A stretch of 64,000 nt of DNA, taken from assembly GCF_048771995.1 (NCBI RefSeq), contig NC_133027.1:64603501-64667500 (forward strand), given 5' to 3'. Source of the DNA: Taeniopygia guttata (taxonomy: Eukaryota; Chordata; Aves; Passeriformes; Estrildidae). The notes under the pieces were generated by a model that saw only the letters and a list, made by a program, of their open reading frames with translations, ran no database searches and was not told where the DNA came from. A program made the position numbers and the translations under genes. Positions 11,071 through 24,039 of this stretch are shown in pieces; the first letter of the stretch is position 1; the number at the start of each line of letters is the position of its first letter.

Positions 11071-14000
11071 TGGTTTATTAAGAAGGAGAACTGCCTGAGG
11101 TAGTATAAATGTGGCCTGTCTCCTTCCCACTTGGTAATAGATGTGAATTCAAAGCTGATGAAGCAATCTGAATTTTGTGAGATCTTTTAGACACTCTTTG
11201 CAGAATTTTGTGATTTAAATTGTGTTATTTTAGTTTATTAAAAAAAAAACCACCAGTTTTTCCCATATTATAACTTCACAGATAAAAGTATTCCCCCCCT
11301 CCTTTTTTTTTTCCTCCATAGAGAAAGAATATGTTTTAAAATAGTCTGGCAGAACTTAATTTTGGTGCTTTACATGTGAAATCATCTCATATATTGATGA
11401 TGACTTCAATAAGTTTTACTACCTTGCATGTTGGATCTATTTATTTATTTATTTTTAATTATGTTTTCAGTTCTTGGTTATTTTTCTGGATTTTTCAGAA
11501 ACAGAAGCAAAAATCTGTAGCTTGTCTGGATGGGTTTGAAATGAGCTAGAAGTTCAGGCACAGAGAAAGCCAAGAAACAGACAATTACATACAGAGAAGT
11601 TTGTGAGTGGAACTGTGCTCCTTCAGCATCTGTAATGAAACAGTGCTCTGTCACTGGAATCCTCTGCCTCAAGAAAGCATTTACAAAATGTAAAGGTTAC
11701 ATTTGTGACCATTTCTAAAAGATGTTTCATGCTTGAAAACATCAACTGTAGTTGCATTTGGTGGAGTAAACTGAGAATGCAGTTGACATCTATCCTAAAA
11801 AGAATTCTTCAATTAATACATTAAAAGAAGTTTATGACTTTCACCAATCTGATCACTAAGGGTGACAAGTTTTTACCTTGATTTTCATCTTTCATGTCTG
11901 TGCTGAGTACATTTCATGTTGCACTGCTTGAGGGTTTTCCTTGGCTTCTATTTTAAATTGTGGACTGCCAGTATCCCACTGTAGTAACTCTCTCTGGATG
12001 GTTCCCTGGCCCCCAGCCTGCAGGCACATAGGGCTTCAGCCATCTGCTTTAGGCATAAGTTGTCTGAGGAGCTCCATGTTGCTTCCATGGTGGTTCTATC
12101 TCTTCCAGGGAACAAACTGTATGCCAGGAGAGCTCTGTGACGGCAATATCCATCCTCTTAGTGTATTGGTTTCCATCACAAGACAGAAGGTGCACTAGAA
12201 AACAGTGATAGGATCTTATACCTGGGAAAACCAGACATATTGCAGTAAAGTGACTTAGCCAGTCAGCCACCAAGCTGCTGGCAAGGCTGGGAATAACTGC
12301 AAGTCTCCCCAGTCCCTGTTCAGTGTATTTTCTGTCTTTTCTCCCCTGTCACTCCCCAAATATTTCTGTAGCAGTCCATTCCCTATTTCTCTTACGCTGT
12401 CCCAAAACAAACAACGAGTTGTTTTAAAACATTCCATAGTTCATTTGATCAGAACAAGTATCCGGACTAAACTCCAAATCAAGCAATTTCATTATGCCTA
12501 TTGACATTCTCCCTGTGGTTTCAGCTGAATAAATCTCTTTGTTTCTCCTCTAAAGCATTGCTGCAAATGGTTATAATATTTGCACAAAGATTAAAATCCC
12601 TTGGTACACTAGAGTTGCTGTGTGCAGGCTAAATAACCAACATATACAGCAGATTCTTGTAACCTATTGTTTATCCTTCAGAAGGAAGCAGAAACTTGAG
12701 AGAACCTCAAAGCTTCAACCAGGTTTGGACTATTTTCATTTCTTGTGAGAGAGCCTAGAAGAACTTTTGTGAGGCCAAGCTGCTGGGGTTCTCCCTTGGC
12801 TGCTTTGGGTCTTTTGGAACAGAAGAGACCAAGCAGAAGAGAAAGCCTGCACTGGCTGCTGGTCTGAGCTCACCAGATGTGGTGCCCTCATAGAACTTAG
12901 CCAGACATACTGAAAGGAAACATTAACTTCACCCAAGTGCTCAAAGTATCTTTAAACATTCCTGCTTTTTAGCATTGAAATGCTGTTATGTTTTCACAGG
13001 TGTCTTCCAGCCATGAACCAGTCTCTCTGTGTAGACTGGAAAATTCTGCATAAAAAATTCTGTGTAAATAAATGCAACATTGTATAAATGTGATAAATGG
13101 GATTCTGAGACACAGTAGGAATGTGAAGTGTCTACCAGTTTAGAGATGGCAATTACTTTTTGAAGTTGTTTTTTAACTACAGCACCCTCTCAGTACTCTT
13201 TAGGAGAGTAAAGTAACCAAAGTAACAGGAGAAGGCAAAGCATTTTTCTCTCTGCTGAAGACAGCAACGAAAAAGAATTAGTTCTGCATACTTCTGAATT
13301 ACCTTCCTTGTCTTACAGAACATAAATATTACATACATATTTAATGGGAGTCAGTGTTGGATCAAAATGGCAGAAAGAGCAAGAAACTTTGAGATGTTTT
13401 ACTTCAAGTGCTCTTGGTTTCTCTGCTCTGTTGCCATTATCCATTGTCTCTGGATGTCTTCTTCAGATGGTACCTTATATGCAAAGCTGTATTCCCCCCC
13501 CAGACAAGAAGATGATTCCCAAACAGAAGTTAGGTAGAGATCAGCACCTCTCTGAAAGAACCTGTCACTGGCCTTGCACATTTCTTGGCTCTTGGTTATC
13601 ATCAGCTCCCTTCACGCATTCCAACTCTCCAGATGAAGTAAAGGCAGTAAAATGCTTTCCACCTTTCCATGGTCCCTTCTTTGTGTCAGTGCTCTAGGGT
13701 CTGGCTCAGACTAACTTTCTTTTTGTGGAAGTTCTAAGCTACCTGGTTGTGAGTGTTTCTCCAGAGCTCTGCACTAATGCAATCCCAGACACCAGTGGGC
13801 AGCTTCTGATGTCCCAGACTCTCTCCCTGTGTTGCAGGAGGAGTGGGTCTCAGACCTGAGTATCAGTTCCACCACAGTTCCTAATAGACATACCCCACCA
13901 AAACAGGGGAGAGGAAAACATCTTCAACTTTTCCACCTTTTGATTCCTCCTTCTGACAGGCATTTTGATGTTTATTTTTAATCCAAACAGAAAGTTTCTG

Positions 14001-17000
14001 TCTTCTTGGTTTCCAAAAATGTCTTCTAATGTTATGCTTCCTTTAGATTATTTAAATCCTTTTTTTCCATGTTTCCATGTTTCCAATCCTTTTTTTACAT
14101 CTTACAGATGCAATTCAGAGTCTTTTTGGTTCTGTGATTTTCTTGCCCCATGTACTTTCTTTTTCTCTTCTTGACCTAAAGGTTCAAAGGGTCAGAATGA
14201 CCTCATACTGTTTTTTCAGCTTATTTTCCTATCTCACTTTTTCAGTAGGTCACTGTAGGATCTCATGTCAGTCATGGGTATGGAAACAACTGACTCCTCA
14301 ACTGTCAGTCCTTCATTTGCTTTCTTGCTGTACAGCTCAGACCCCTGGTGGTACCAATTGATGTCTCAGGTATCATTTGGGACTGTTGAAGCCCTCTGTT
14401 GACATGCCTGAGAGGAAGAAATTCCATCTCAGCAACATGGGGGCAAATGAGTCCTTGTAATCTTTGGAAACTCAGCTGTTTATTAAAAACGCCTCTTAAT
14501 TGATACTCTTCCAGTTAGTTCCCTCCAGGGCTAGCAATCATTCTTACAGGTCCCATGGGTAAGAAAAGTCTCCGATACCCATTGGTCCTACAGAAATACC
14601 ACAAATACCCAGCTGTTCCAGCCAAGTAATTCTGCACCTGCTTCTGTTTGGAACTTTAGCAGTCTTTGTAGAGAGTATCTCTGTTTTAAAGTTACTGTGC
14701 CTTTTGACTAACACTGGGTTTCTACCTTTTCACAATTGTACATTTCCAGCACTATGCATCTATAGATCAGGTGTTATAAAGCAGGTATCATCTGCTTAAT
14801 GATACTGGGAGGATGAAAAACACAGATGCCAAGAATATAAACTTCATTAGAGGCTGATAGGTTAGAGAAATGAACAGAATCAAGAAAACATGAATTCCTG
14901 ATATTTACATCAGAATTCTGCCTTTCAGAGTGGCAGTGATATGTGCAAGTATTCGGGATTTTTTTTAGCTGGCAGTACTGAAAAGTTTCACAAGATTCCC
15001 TGCAAGATTTTTCTTCCCCTCTGAGAGATTACAGATGCTTCATAGAGCAGAGTGAAAATTCCTTAAAATTGCCATTAGCCCAGTGTAGTTGTCTGTTCCT
15101 TGTTGAGTAGCTGTTAAAATCACTCAGTTTGTAGTTGCTGGGGTAAAACAGAATAAGAATCTCTGGGGGTTTTTTTGTAACACTAAACTGTGGTGCCTGC
15201 ACAGTGACTTAGCCAGTTTACCAGGTTTGCAGGAGAATTGCTAGGTGGGGCATGAGGAGGCAGAGGAACACACCTTAGGAATGTGCCTGTGGCATAAGAG
15301 ACAAGTGCTTACATTAGAAAGGGTTAGTCAGAAGGTAAGAGAGACTACTTCTTTGTTCTCGTTGAAACAGGCATCTGCTTTGTGACACCAACACACCACT
15401 GTTTATCTTTACAAACCCTCAGTTTTCCATGCTCATTTCAATGCAGAGGACCTTTCATGTGATTCTCTGCAACGAGCTGCTGGTGCCACCAGATCAGCTG
15501 GAGTCACAGCAGGGCTGCTAGTAGCTAGGCCCCAGGGATTATATACAGACACACTTTCTTCCCCATCAGTTTTGCCAAATTTGTCATTCTTAATCCCTGT
15601 CTTCTCTAATGAGCAACACCAGTGACTACTAGAGTCCACAGAGTGGGTGTACTTTACTAGCTGCTGGAACCTGCACTGAACATGCACATTAGTGAAGAGC
15701 ATTTGCCATAAGAGAAATTTACAGCATAGTAGGGTAATGAAGAAGAAAAAGAGCATAGATACAGGTCTCCTGTGGCGGACATAGCACTGACTGCAGTGCT
15801 GCTGGACACAGGATAATGCAAAAGGCAGACAGGACAATTGCTACTTTCAGCCACATTTATCATGCACCCAGTTTACAGCTATTTCTGACTTCATAATGTT
15901 CAGCATCTGTAACCTCATGTCTGGTTCTGCAGCATTTTTTGCTGCAGTCTGCTCACACGTTTTCCCTGCAACTAGATGGACATATGGACATATGGATGGT
16001 ATTCTTTAAAAGATCTGATTCTGTTCAAGGATTTTGGTGTTCCAGATATCTTCTATCTTCTGACTGCTATTTATTTAAGTAGGTGTTTTCTGACAAATCT
16101 AGCATTATCAGTGTATTTAGTCAAAGGTTTGAGCTGTCCCTTAGAATGGGATTAGCTTCTAGCTGCAGTACCAACAAAGATTTTAAGGGGATTTGAAAAT
16201 CCTTAATTTCCAGTATTACTCTAGAGGTGAATGAGTGTTTTACAGTGCATTTGTAAATGGCAAGTAAAATACTCCTCGCAACCATCCTCTGAATTTCACC
16301 AAAATCATAAACACCTCAGCATTTTACCAGTATACCTGAGTCTTAAATGTTCCTCTGGTTGGTTTTTTGAACCATTTTCCCTGCAGATTTCTGTTGTCCC
16401 TTTTCAGAAAACAGAACTATAAAAAGAGTAAATCCTCACAGCTTTGCTGATAGAGTTTCAGAATTCTAAAAAAGAAAAAGAAATAAACTCTGCATTTCTA
16501 AAAAAAATTTTCTTAAAACCTCGAAGTTGTGTTCCTGTAATAGTAACAACAATGCAAAATTCCTTCCCTGACCATATCCCATAGAAGGATTGAAGGATGT
16601 AGCCCTGTAGTTTATCTGTCTGAAGCTGGGCTGCCTTGCCCTCTTTAATCCTGTGTTTATTTGGGCTCTGAATCGTTTTAACTAGAAGAGGCCCCACACC
16701 AGTGCAAAGACTTGCCCTGATAGGCTTCCCTGCAGTATTGAGGCTGTGAACATTTGCTGCTGTTTTGTCAATTTATGCAGTTTCCCAGAGCTTATTAGGC
16801 TGGACCATAAATGACATCTATTCTGGTGACAAACCCAGGGTAAGCACTGTTCTCAGCAGCATCCTGCAGCTGGTTGTTATGCTGCCCTCTTGTTAGTGTT
16901 CTGCTCTGGCTGGGGCAGCCAGCAGTGCTCAGGCTCTTTTGGGGTCTGTGCCAAGAGAAGGGGCAGGAACTGCTACACCAGGCATTTTGGTATAGCCATC

Positions 17001-18914
17001 AGTGGCCTCCTTTATTCAGTGGCCTTTATATTCAGTGCCATTAATTTTCTTTTTCAGACATCACTGTACATTTACCATGAACAGTTGGTCCCAATAAATG
17101 AATCTAACTTTCCTTGTTTTGGAAGGAGAAGGTGAGGTTAGCAAGTCCAGCATTGGTTCACTTTGCCATTTACCTTCTCTAGCAGTAACATTTTGAACAG
17201 ACATAAAACACCCATCTGCATTATACTACTTGTGAAAGGGGGTGCATTTAGCTTCCTCTATGAATACAGTACAGACATACCACATACAAATGCTCTCAGC
17301 TACAAGTCAGTGGATGACAGTATCAGATACTTGCTGTAGTGCTGACAGCTTCATTCTCCACCAGCACAATCCTTTTGTCTTGTCTGCATGTGTGTTTGTG
17401 TGCGTGTGTGTGTTTCACAGTGGCAGAAGAAGAAAAATACGCCATCTCTTTGGTTATTTACATGTCTTGGCATGCAGATTTTTGTTACCAGATATTTTTA
17501 ATCGACCAACAGTTAAAATCGGTGATGTCAGGGTTCCAGAAACATTTGTAATGTCTACTTTGATGTTTTTCTCTGTCTTAACCAAAGGGGTGCACTGATT
17601 CCATAGAAAAAAATATACCTGGAAAGGATGATTATTTTTCTTACTGTACAGTTCTTAATAACTGTATACGGAATATGCAAATCCCTCTCTTGGTTGGCTG
17701 CAGTAGTCCATCTGTTCTGACAGTATCTTGTATTAGATTATCCAAGACATTTGCCAGCATCTGAGTATCTAGCTTTGCAGCAAAGCTCTACCAGAAGCAG
17801 AAAGAGGCTGCATTTTTATGAGAGCAAGAGAATTTACACAAAGCAAGCTAACTAGGCTTCAAGCTGCTGAAAGACTACTTACATGCCTGAGGAAAAGAAG
17901 TAAACAATCCTTTTTGTGTGTGCTGCTTTTACTGTAGCCTTTTCAGAGCCCTCTTTTCCTTACCCTAAATGCCTCTTTTGCCTGCCAAGAATGAGGATGA
18001 TTAAATGTCCTTTAAGTGGTGTTTTTAAAGCTGCATGATAAGAATACCTATCCTCCCAATGCAGTTTCATACAGTAAATATGAAAGGAGAACATTCCTTT
18101 CAGGCATGCTACTTTATTGCTCCTGAGACTCACTAAGGCAGAGACTTGAAATAAGGAGTTCTCCCCCACAGTGACATATGTGTAGCATCCTTACCAGCAT
18201 CTCCAGCAGCATGCCTGCCTCTCTCTTGCTATTTATACAGCAGTGCAGCTGAACTCAAAAGCAACAGCTTTACACAGACTAATTTTAAAGCGGTCCTCTG
18301 GTTTGTGATTTTAAAAGGTGGCTACCAATATAATTGTAAGTTTAAAAGAGCCCTAAAATCCTTCCCAATGACCCAGTGATAGCTATAAATTGAACTAAAA
18401 CTAATTTTCCATTGTCTTCAAAGTTGGGGGTGGGGAAAGTTACGTCAATATGTGATTATTCCTTCTTGTAGAAAAAGTGGGGTGTTTTTTATTTCCTGAT
18501 GGTGCTGAGGGTGAGACAACCATCAATACCAGCTTCTTTCCCCCAGTTCATAGTGTTTATCCTTTATGACAAATAGAAAGCAGTTGTATGGACAAACATT
18601 CTCTAATGGTTTTCTTTGCAGTGTTGGATAATGCTTATATGAATGCTGTTACAGCATATGTATTACTTGTGGTAAAACAATGCATGTTTCCATGTGTTAG
18701 CATTCTTTCAGACAAACTGCAGGACTTTGAGAGCTATCTGTGTCTCCTGAAATACTGTTTTCTGAAGTGTAATGCCTGTAAAAAGTAGATCCTTTTATTC
18801 ATATTAGTCTCCAGATTTTCTTCCCCTTTTCTTTATTGCATGAGGCATTAGCATGGGAACACACTTCACGTTTCTCAGGCTTTTGTCTGTTCCTGCTGCG
18901 TTGCCTACTGGAAG

Positions 18915-19025
18915 TCAAACAGTACTACTTGCTTTCTGACACAACTGATTACTATGGAAATTATTACCATGTCATAAACAGAGGATTTCATGTGTCGAAT
19001 GTGCGGCAGGAACGCAGACGATTTT
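18915..19025 (+). CDS. NHSL1: candidate NHSL1 cassette exon, 37 codons
   Basis: The stretch is 111 nt with both edges in phase 1, compatible with the flanking exons. The acceptor follows a pyrimidine-rich run (TTTTGTCTGTTCCTGCTGCG) and ends TGGAAG. The donor is TTTT|GTAAGC. Spliced after the preceding exon it would give KEL-VKQYYLLSDTTDYYGN, then YYHVINRGFHVSNVRQERRR and F. This is a tyrosine-rich segment followed by a basic end. The open frame extends on both sides (about 18836-19084), so openness alone is weak evidence. I do not recognise the peptide. An alternative is a pseudoexon or chance open frame just upstream of the giant exon. Confidence 0.35.
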
Positions 19026-19245
19026 GTAAGCAGAAGGTTCCTGGTAATAAAGAAAAAGGGAAGAGAAATGCAGAAAACAGATGATGCCTCTGCAAAATCC
19101 ATTGTTGCAGATTCTTCTTCAGAAGGCATAACCTGCAGGAGCATGGGGATCAAGCAGTTTGCTGGGTTACTGTTTTTTTTTAAATGAGTGAGAAGATAAA
19201 TGTGAATTTACGCTTCAAGAAATAATTATTTTATTTTGACTCCAG

Positions 19246-22200
19246 CAGTTGGTACTGGCCAAAGTGATTTCCGAGGGCATTCGATGTATGTCCCAGATCA
19301 CTGTTCCACACTAGGGAGGCTGGACAGCTATCGCTCTGCTGCGCAGCGCTCTGAAACCAAGGACACCAGCTGCCAGACGGAGGAAGTTAAAGTTGTGCCC
19401 CCTTCAATGAGAAGAATACGAGCACAGAAAGGACAAGGAATTGCAGCACAAATGTCTCAGTTCTCCAGCTCATCTGGAAACATGTCAGTTATGAGTGATT
19501 CTGCTGCAGTTATATTTGCTTCTCGCCAAAATAGCAACATAGGTTTCCACAGCTTGCCTCGGGTTGGTGCGAGAGTGTCTCTCCAGTCCCTAGATCAGAC
19601 ACAGAGCATGATGTCAAGGCAGACAGAAGACATTGCTGGCACTTTACCCCACCAGATAAGTAAATTGCAAGTGGATGATAGTGTTGTGCATCTGAGGAAT
19701 AATCCCATGATGGGGACCCCATCAAGGCCAAAGTCCCAGGAGGTGAGAAGCTGCGATAGTGAGAAGTCCTCAAGCCCAGCATGTGTGGTGTCTCCTCATG
19801 CCACTTACTCAACAAGCATCATACCCAATGCAACACTGTCATCCTCCTCGGAAGTTATCCTTATTCATGCTGCCCAGAGTGTTGGATCATTGGATAGTAA
19901 AATTTCCAGCTCCACTGCCTTTCCAAATCCAAGAGACAATCCTGCTGCCAGCAGTGCAGCAAGTGGGAAGGAAGATCACCATTCTTCAAGTGGTAACTGG
20001 AGTGAGAGTAGCTCCACACGTCACTCACAGACTTCAGATACCATCCCATCTAACACTGTCATGATGCTTTCTCTTGGTGACTCTGCTGTCTCTCTAAGCA
20101 CTCCTGGGAATGCAGAGGCTGGGTCTCAGAGCATGAGCTACACCTGTAGGAACCCTGCTTCTTTAGCAAGCCCTTCCCAGGACAGCGATGGTCGAAGTGA
20201 ATCCAGCTATTCTGGGGAGCGAGCACCGGCCGCAGTGAGCAGCACAGAGCATTGGTTGTACAAGTCTTCAGAAAACAGCGAGACCCCTTCACGCAAGGTG
20301 GTTTGTACAACACCAGGCTGTGCCACGCCCGGTAGCAACCTGAGCAGCAGTAGCCTGGAGAGGACATCAGTCAGGGATGATTCTACTTCCCTGTATTCTG
20401 TGGACCAGGATGGCTATTATGGCTCCATGCATATGGACTCTGGACTGAAGGCAGACATGCCATGCAACAGTACTAATGGTTTTGAGAACCCCAGAGACAG
20501 TGTGATAAATGTCTTTGAAGGAAAGGAGAAGAAACATCAGGATGACCACTCAGGCCAAGGTGACAAATCCCTTGCAAGAAACATCTCACTGAAAAAGGCA
20601 AAGAAGCCACCTTTGCCACCATCCAGAACAGACTCACTCAGAAGGATGCCTAAGAAAAAAGCCCAATCCAATGGACAGATACTTGATGAAACCCTCATTG
20701 CCACTCTCCAGCATTCTTTGCAGCTGAATCTCAAGTGCAAAAATGGCAGCTCCCCTTCCCAGAGCCCTTGCAGTGATTATGAGGATCCCTGGGTGTTGCG
20801 CTCCCGCAGCCAAAGCTCGGTCAGTGCAAGCAGCAGCATGATGTCCACCACTGCTCCAAACCTGTACTCCATCTGCACAGTCACTCCCTCCCAGAGTGAA
20901 ACAAGTAGCATAAAGTCAGAGTATGCTGACCAGTGGGGTTACTACAGCGACTATGCTGCAGTGGCAGATGACCAAGTGAAATCTCCAGTGACCCATTCTG
21001 CCAGTACTTCATCTGCTCTCAGCGATTATAGCATCAGCCACTTCAGTGATGGCTCAAGGGCTTCTGTGCCACAAGTGCCCAGTGGACTGGCCAAACCAAA
21101 GAGCGCTTCTCCGGAGAAGTCCCACCGAGTCACATCACCATCGAGTGGGTACTCCAGCCAGTCCAATACACCCACTGCGCTTACTCCAGTGCCTGTACTT
21201 GTAAAGTCTGCATCATCAGGAAATGGGAAATCCAAGCTGAAGCCTAAAGTGCCTGAAAGGAAATCCTCTCTTCTGTCTTCAGTTTCCATGTCTTCGTCAT
21301 CCACTTCTCTTTCTTCAAATACATCTGCTGAAGGGAGTGTGAGTGTGAAGAAACTGGACCCTGCCCTGAGCCCTCCTGTGGATTCTGGTGCACCTCCTCC
21401 ACCACCTCCTCTTCCAACATCTCAGCATTGCCCTGAACTTTCTCCTCCTCCTCCTCCTCCTCCAGCAGAAGTAATGGATCTATCACCATTGTCAACCTCT
21501 CCCACGTTCCCCCCTCCTCCACCAGAAGCCAGTGTAAGTTCTACCTTTGCTCAGACTGTCCCATGGTACTCGCAAGAATCCTCCATCAGTTCATTCTCTT
21601 CCCCTGTTCCTCCTCCTCCTTCTTGCCCCTTGGCTGTCCCACCACCAGCACCACCGCTTGATCCCAAAATAACAAAAGGTGCAGCAATGTACCCACAGTA
21701 TTCTTTTAAGAAACGCAACCAGGAGGATTCTTGCTACAGTCCAGTGAAACAGCCGCTCAACAAGCAAGATTCATCAAGACCTGTGATGCCATTAGTAACC
21801 ACCAAAGCACTGCAAATGGTGCAGTTGAGGTCTGTGAAAAAATCGACAGAAGGTGAATCACCAACTGAATCTGCTTCTGAAACCACCTCTCAGGAAAAGG
21901 GTACTGCAAATTCATCATCACAGTCTTTGCTAAAGCCATCTCTCTCACTGAAACTCAGTACCAGCTTAGGCGATGAGGAAATGAAAACTCAAGGCACCTC
22001 ATTTAAAAATGCAGTTCAAACTGCATCACTGTCTCGGGGTTCTCCTCTCATTCCTTCTGATAACACACCTGTGCTTGACAGTGATCAAAAGTCTGTGAGT
22101 GCAGTAGGTCTAAAGAAATCTTCTGAAGCTGATGCTCTGGGGTCAGCCACTGATGATACACCTGAGTCCTCAGTGCAAAGTGAAGACCTTCCTTCTGGGA

Positions 22201-22665
22201 TGTCCCTTCAGAGGTCACCAGCATCTCCTGACAAGACTCAGGTTGTATTGCCAAGCAAGAAACCACCTCCTATTTCAAAGAAACCCAAACTGTTCCTTCT
22301 GGTACCACCTCCACAGTTAGACCTTACAGTGGAGAAAGCAGCTGAAGTGAGTGATACTGCCAGAAGCCCAACTAAGAGAGACGCTGTGCTTGCACACTCT
22401 GAGGAGGCGAGAAATTGTCTTACAGATGGACTCGGTTCTAGCGAGATGGACTCTGGCAGCCTGGTTCCTGAGGGAGGAGCTGCTGGATTCACCTTCTCTG
22501 AGACAGTGGGAGCGAATGCCTTTGTGGTACAGCCTGCTGCATCACCAGTTCAAGAAGAGCCCAGGCAGGAGGAGCAGTCTGCTTTTGATGAAGGAAGCAG
22601 TTCAGGCAGCAGCCAAGACAGTGGCAGTAATACTGACGGGCACCTATCTCAAGAGAACGAAAGTG
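19246..22665 (+). CDS. NHSL1: NHSL1 giant central exon
   Basis: This 3420-nt exon is open throughout, enters in phase 1 and leaves in phase 1 at CGAAAGTG|GTAAGT. It begins (g)CA-GTT-GGT, that is A-V-G-T-G-Q, like the A-S-G-T-G-Q of mammalian NHSL1; that fixes the acceptor at CCAG rather than the CAG three bases later. Recognisable blocks in order are YVPDHCSTLGR, SCQTEEVKVVPPSMRRIRAQ then KGQGIAAQM (near 19280-19455), CVVSPHATYSTSIIPNATLS then SSSEV (near 19780), KKAKKPPLPPSRTDSLRR (near 20595-20650), LIATLQHSLQL, the SPEKSHRVTSPSSGYSSQSN block (near 21105), proline runs of five to seven residues (21388-21530), and SKKPPPISKKPKLFLLVPPP (near 22250-22315). The PPLPP and polyproline stretches are candidate SH3/EVH1 ligands; mammalian NHSL1 binds the Abi SH3 domain. 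The protein is otherwise Ser-rich and probably disordered. Antisense and +1 open frames inside it are shadows. Confidence 0.97.
21388..21533 (+). repeat. NHSL1: polyproline-coding CCT/CCA repeats in NHSL1
   Basis: Short in-frame proline runs are coded by CCT, CCA and CCC. A purer TCC repeat sits at 21441-21464. Each run encodes 5-7 prolines. Such repeats commonly vary in length by whole codons between species, and they supply the candidate profilin, SH3 or EVH1 docking sites of the protein. Confidence 0.85.
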
Positions 22666-23218
22666 GTAAGTCTCTTTTCTCTGACTAATTCAGATGAAGG
22701 AGTAGCTATTTTGAAGAAGATGGGGAGTGAGAATAGCAATCCTAGCATTGAGATGGCATTCTGTAGAGGGCAGAACCTCTTGTGATTGTTACACCTAAAA
22801 CAAAAAAAAAAAAAGTTGCTGGAATCAGATTAATACTGTATGACATTTCATACAATTCCTTTCTGACTTCTCATTGTTGCAGACATGGAAGGAAAATGCT
22901 TTATTTTACTATGCTAGTATTAAAGCATGCTATGAAAGCAGTTATTTTTTTAATACTGATTTTGCATTTTAGTGGAAATGTTACAAATTTTGTTTTGTTG
23001 CTGTTTTCCACCTGTTATGCCTGAGCAGGCACAGGCATGTGTTTCATGCACTGCAGTTCTCTAAGCAAGCGTTGATCTGAAATTGCAATAATGACAGCTC
23101 TGCACTCACTCAGTCCATCGGATGCTTTTCCTTGGAGGCAGCAAGGGCTGGTTTCAGGACTGTGTGCCCGTGGGGTTTGCATGACAGACTGACTGTGTTG
23201 TTCGTTCTCTTTGCATAG
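22666..23218 (+). other. NHSL1: NHSL1 intron, 553 bp
   Basis: This is a short GT-AG intron, phase 1, from GTAAGT to TTCTCTTTGCATAG. It contains an A-run at 22800-22814 and nothing else recognisable. Confidence 0.93.
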
Positions 23219-23348
23219 TGGAAGTGTTTGAATCAGACACAGCCAGTAGTTCATTCCTGCCAAGCAGTAGTTATGGGGAAGAGACAGACGGAGTGGCAAC
23301 ACCAGCAAGACCAAGGACTACTGAGGATCTTTTTGCAGCCATTCACAG
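23219..23348 (+). CDS. NHSL1: NHSL1 coding exon
   Basis: This 130-nt exon enters in phase 1 and leaves in phase 2, before the donor GTACTG. It reads (g)TG-GAA, giving V-E-V-F-E-S-D-T, then a Ser-rich piece and the conserved TPARPRTTEDLFAAIHR, matching the TPSRPRTTEDLFAAIHR motif of mammalian NHSL1. The last Arg codon is split AG|A with the terminal exon. The TTEDLFAAIHRSKRK junction is a hallmark of the family C-terminus. Confidence 0.95.
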
Positions 23349-23848
23349 GTACTGTAGAAACTGCCCTTCTCGTACTGTCAGGTCTGGTAGGTCTCTCAGA
23401 AATAAATTTAACATTGTTTTATTGAACACCCAATTGAAACAGTCATGGCTTTAACAGAAAGCACATATTTATCAACTTTCTACCAAGCCTATATGTGAAA
23501 AAGATGAGGAAAAGAACTTGCATTTTATTGTTTTATAAATGTATTTAATCCATTCTGAACTAAACCAAACCAGATTTTAAATGGATGTAGATTATATATA
23601 AATACTTTGCCCTTTAAAATATCAATTTACGTCTAGTATTTATTGGACTGTTCTCAATCTGCCATATTAACTCTACTGTTGCTTTTTCTGTGTATCTTTT
23701 TGTTTTCATTCTCGTTCTTCTCCATCTCTTTTTACTCTCTTCGCTGCTTATATGGTGCAGTTTGGGACAGAGGCTCAACGCTAATGCTTCATGGCAAGCG
23801 TGGCTGAAACTGGCAAGTAACACAACATGTCAGTCATATGGCAAAACA

Positions 23849-23886
23849 TATGGCAAACGCTGGATTATAGTTTGCCATAATCCAGC
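23849..23886. repeat. two interleaved 10-bp inverted repeats
   Basis: TATGGCAAAC (23849-23858) is complementary to GTTTGCCATA (23870-23879). GCTGGATTAT (23859-23868) is complementary to ATAATCCAGC (23877-23886). The two pairs interlock and share three bases, so they form either of two alternative stems or a pseudoknot-like arrangement. A direct repeat CATATGGCAAA lies immediately upstream. Function is unknown. Confidence 0.9.
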
Positions 23887-24039
23887 CTGAGGTCGGGTAT
23901 TTTGTGTCAAACTGGTTCATGAATGAAATGTGCTATACTGGCTCTATTATTAATGGCATTATTCATTTCCCTTGAAAACAAAATCATCCGGAATGGTAGC
24001 TAGATTTATGTGCTGTTCAGGCTAGGTGCTCAGAAAGAG

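Larger units (their letters stand above)
10492..19245 (+). other. NHSL1: NHSL1 intron, 8.8 kb
   Basis: This intron separates the RRPKK exon from the giant exon. It contains the hairpin at 10977-11070 and a candidate cassette exon at 18915-19025. Short low-complexity runs (TTTA repeats near 11440, T-runs near 11305) are present. Weak open frames between 12 and 18 kb show no codon pattern or homology that I recognise, and I call no gene there. Confidence 0.85.

Noticed and set aside
22351..22785. 144-codon frame overlapping the end of the giant exon
   Set aside because: Out-of-frame reading of NHSL1 coding sequence; it crosses the GTAAGT donor and lacks homology.
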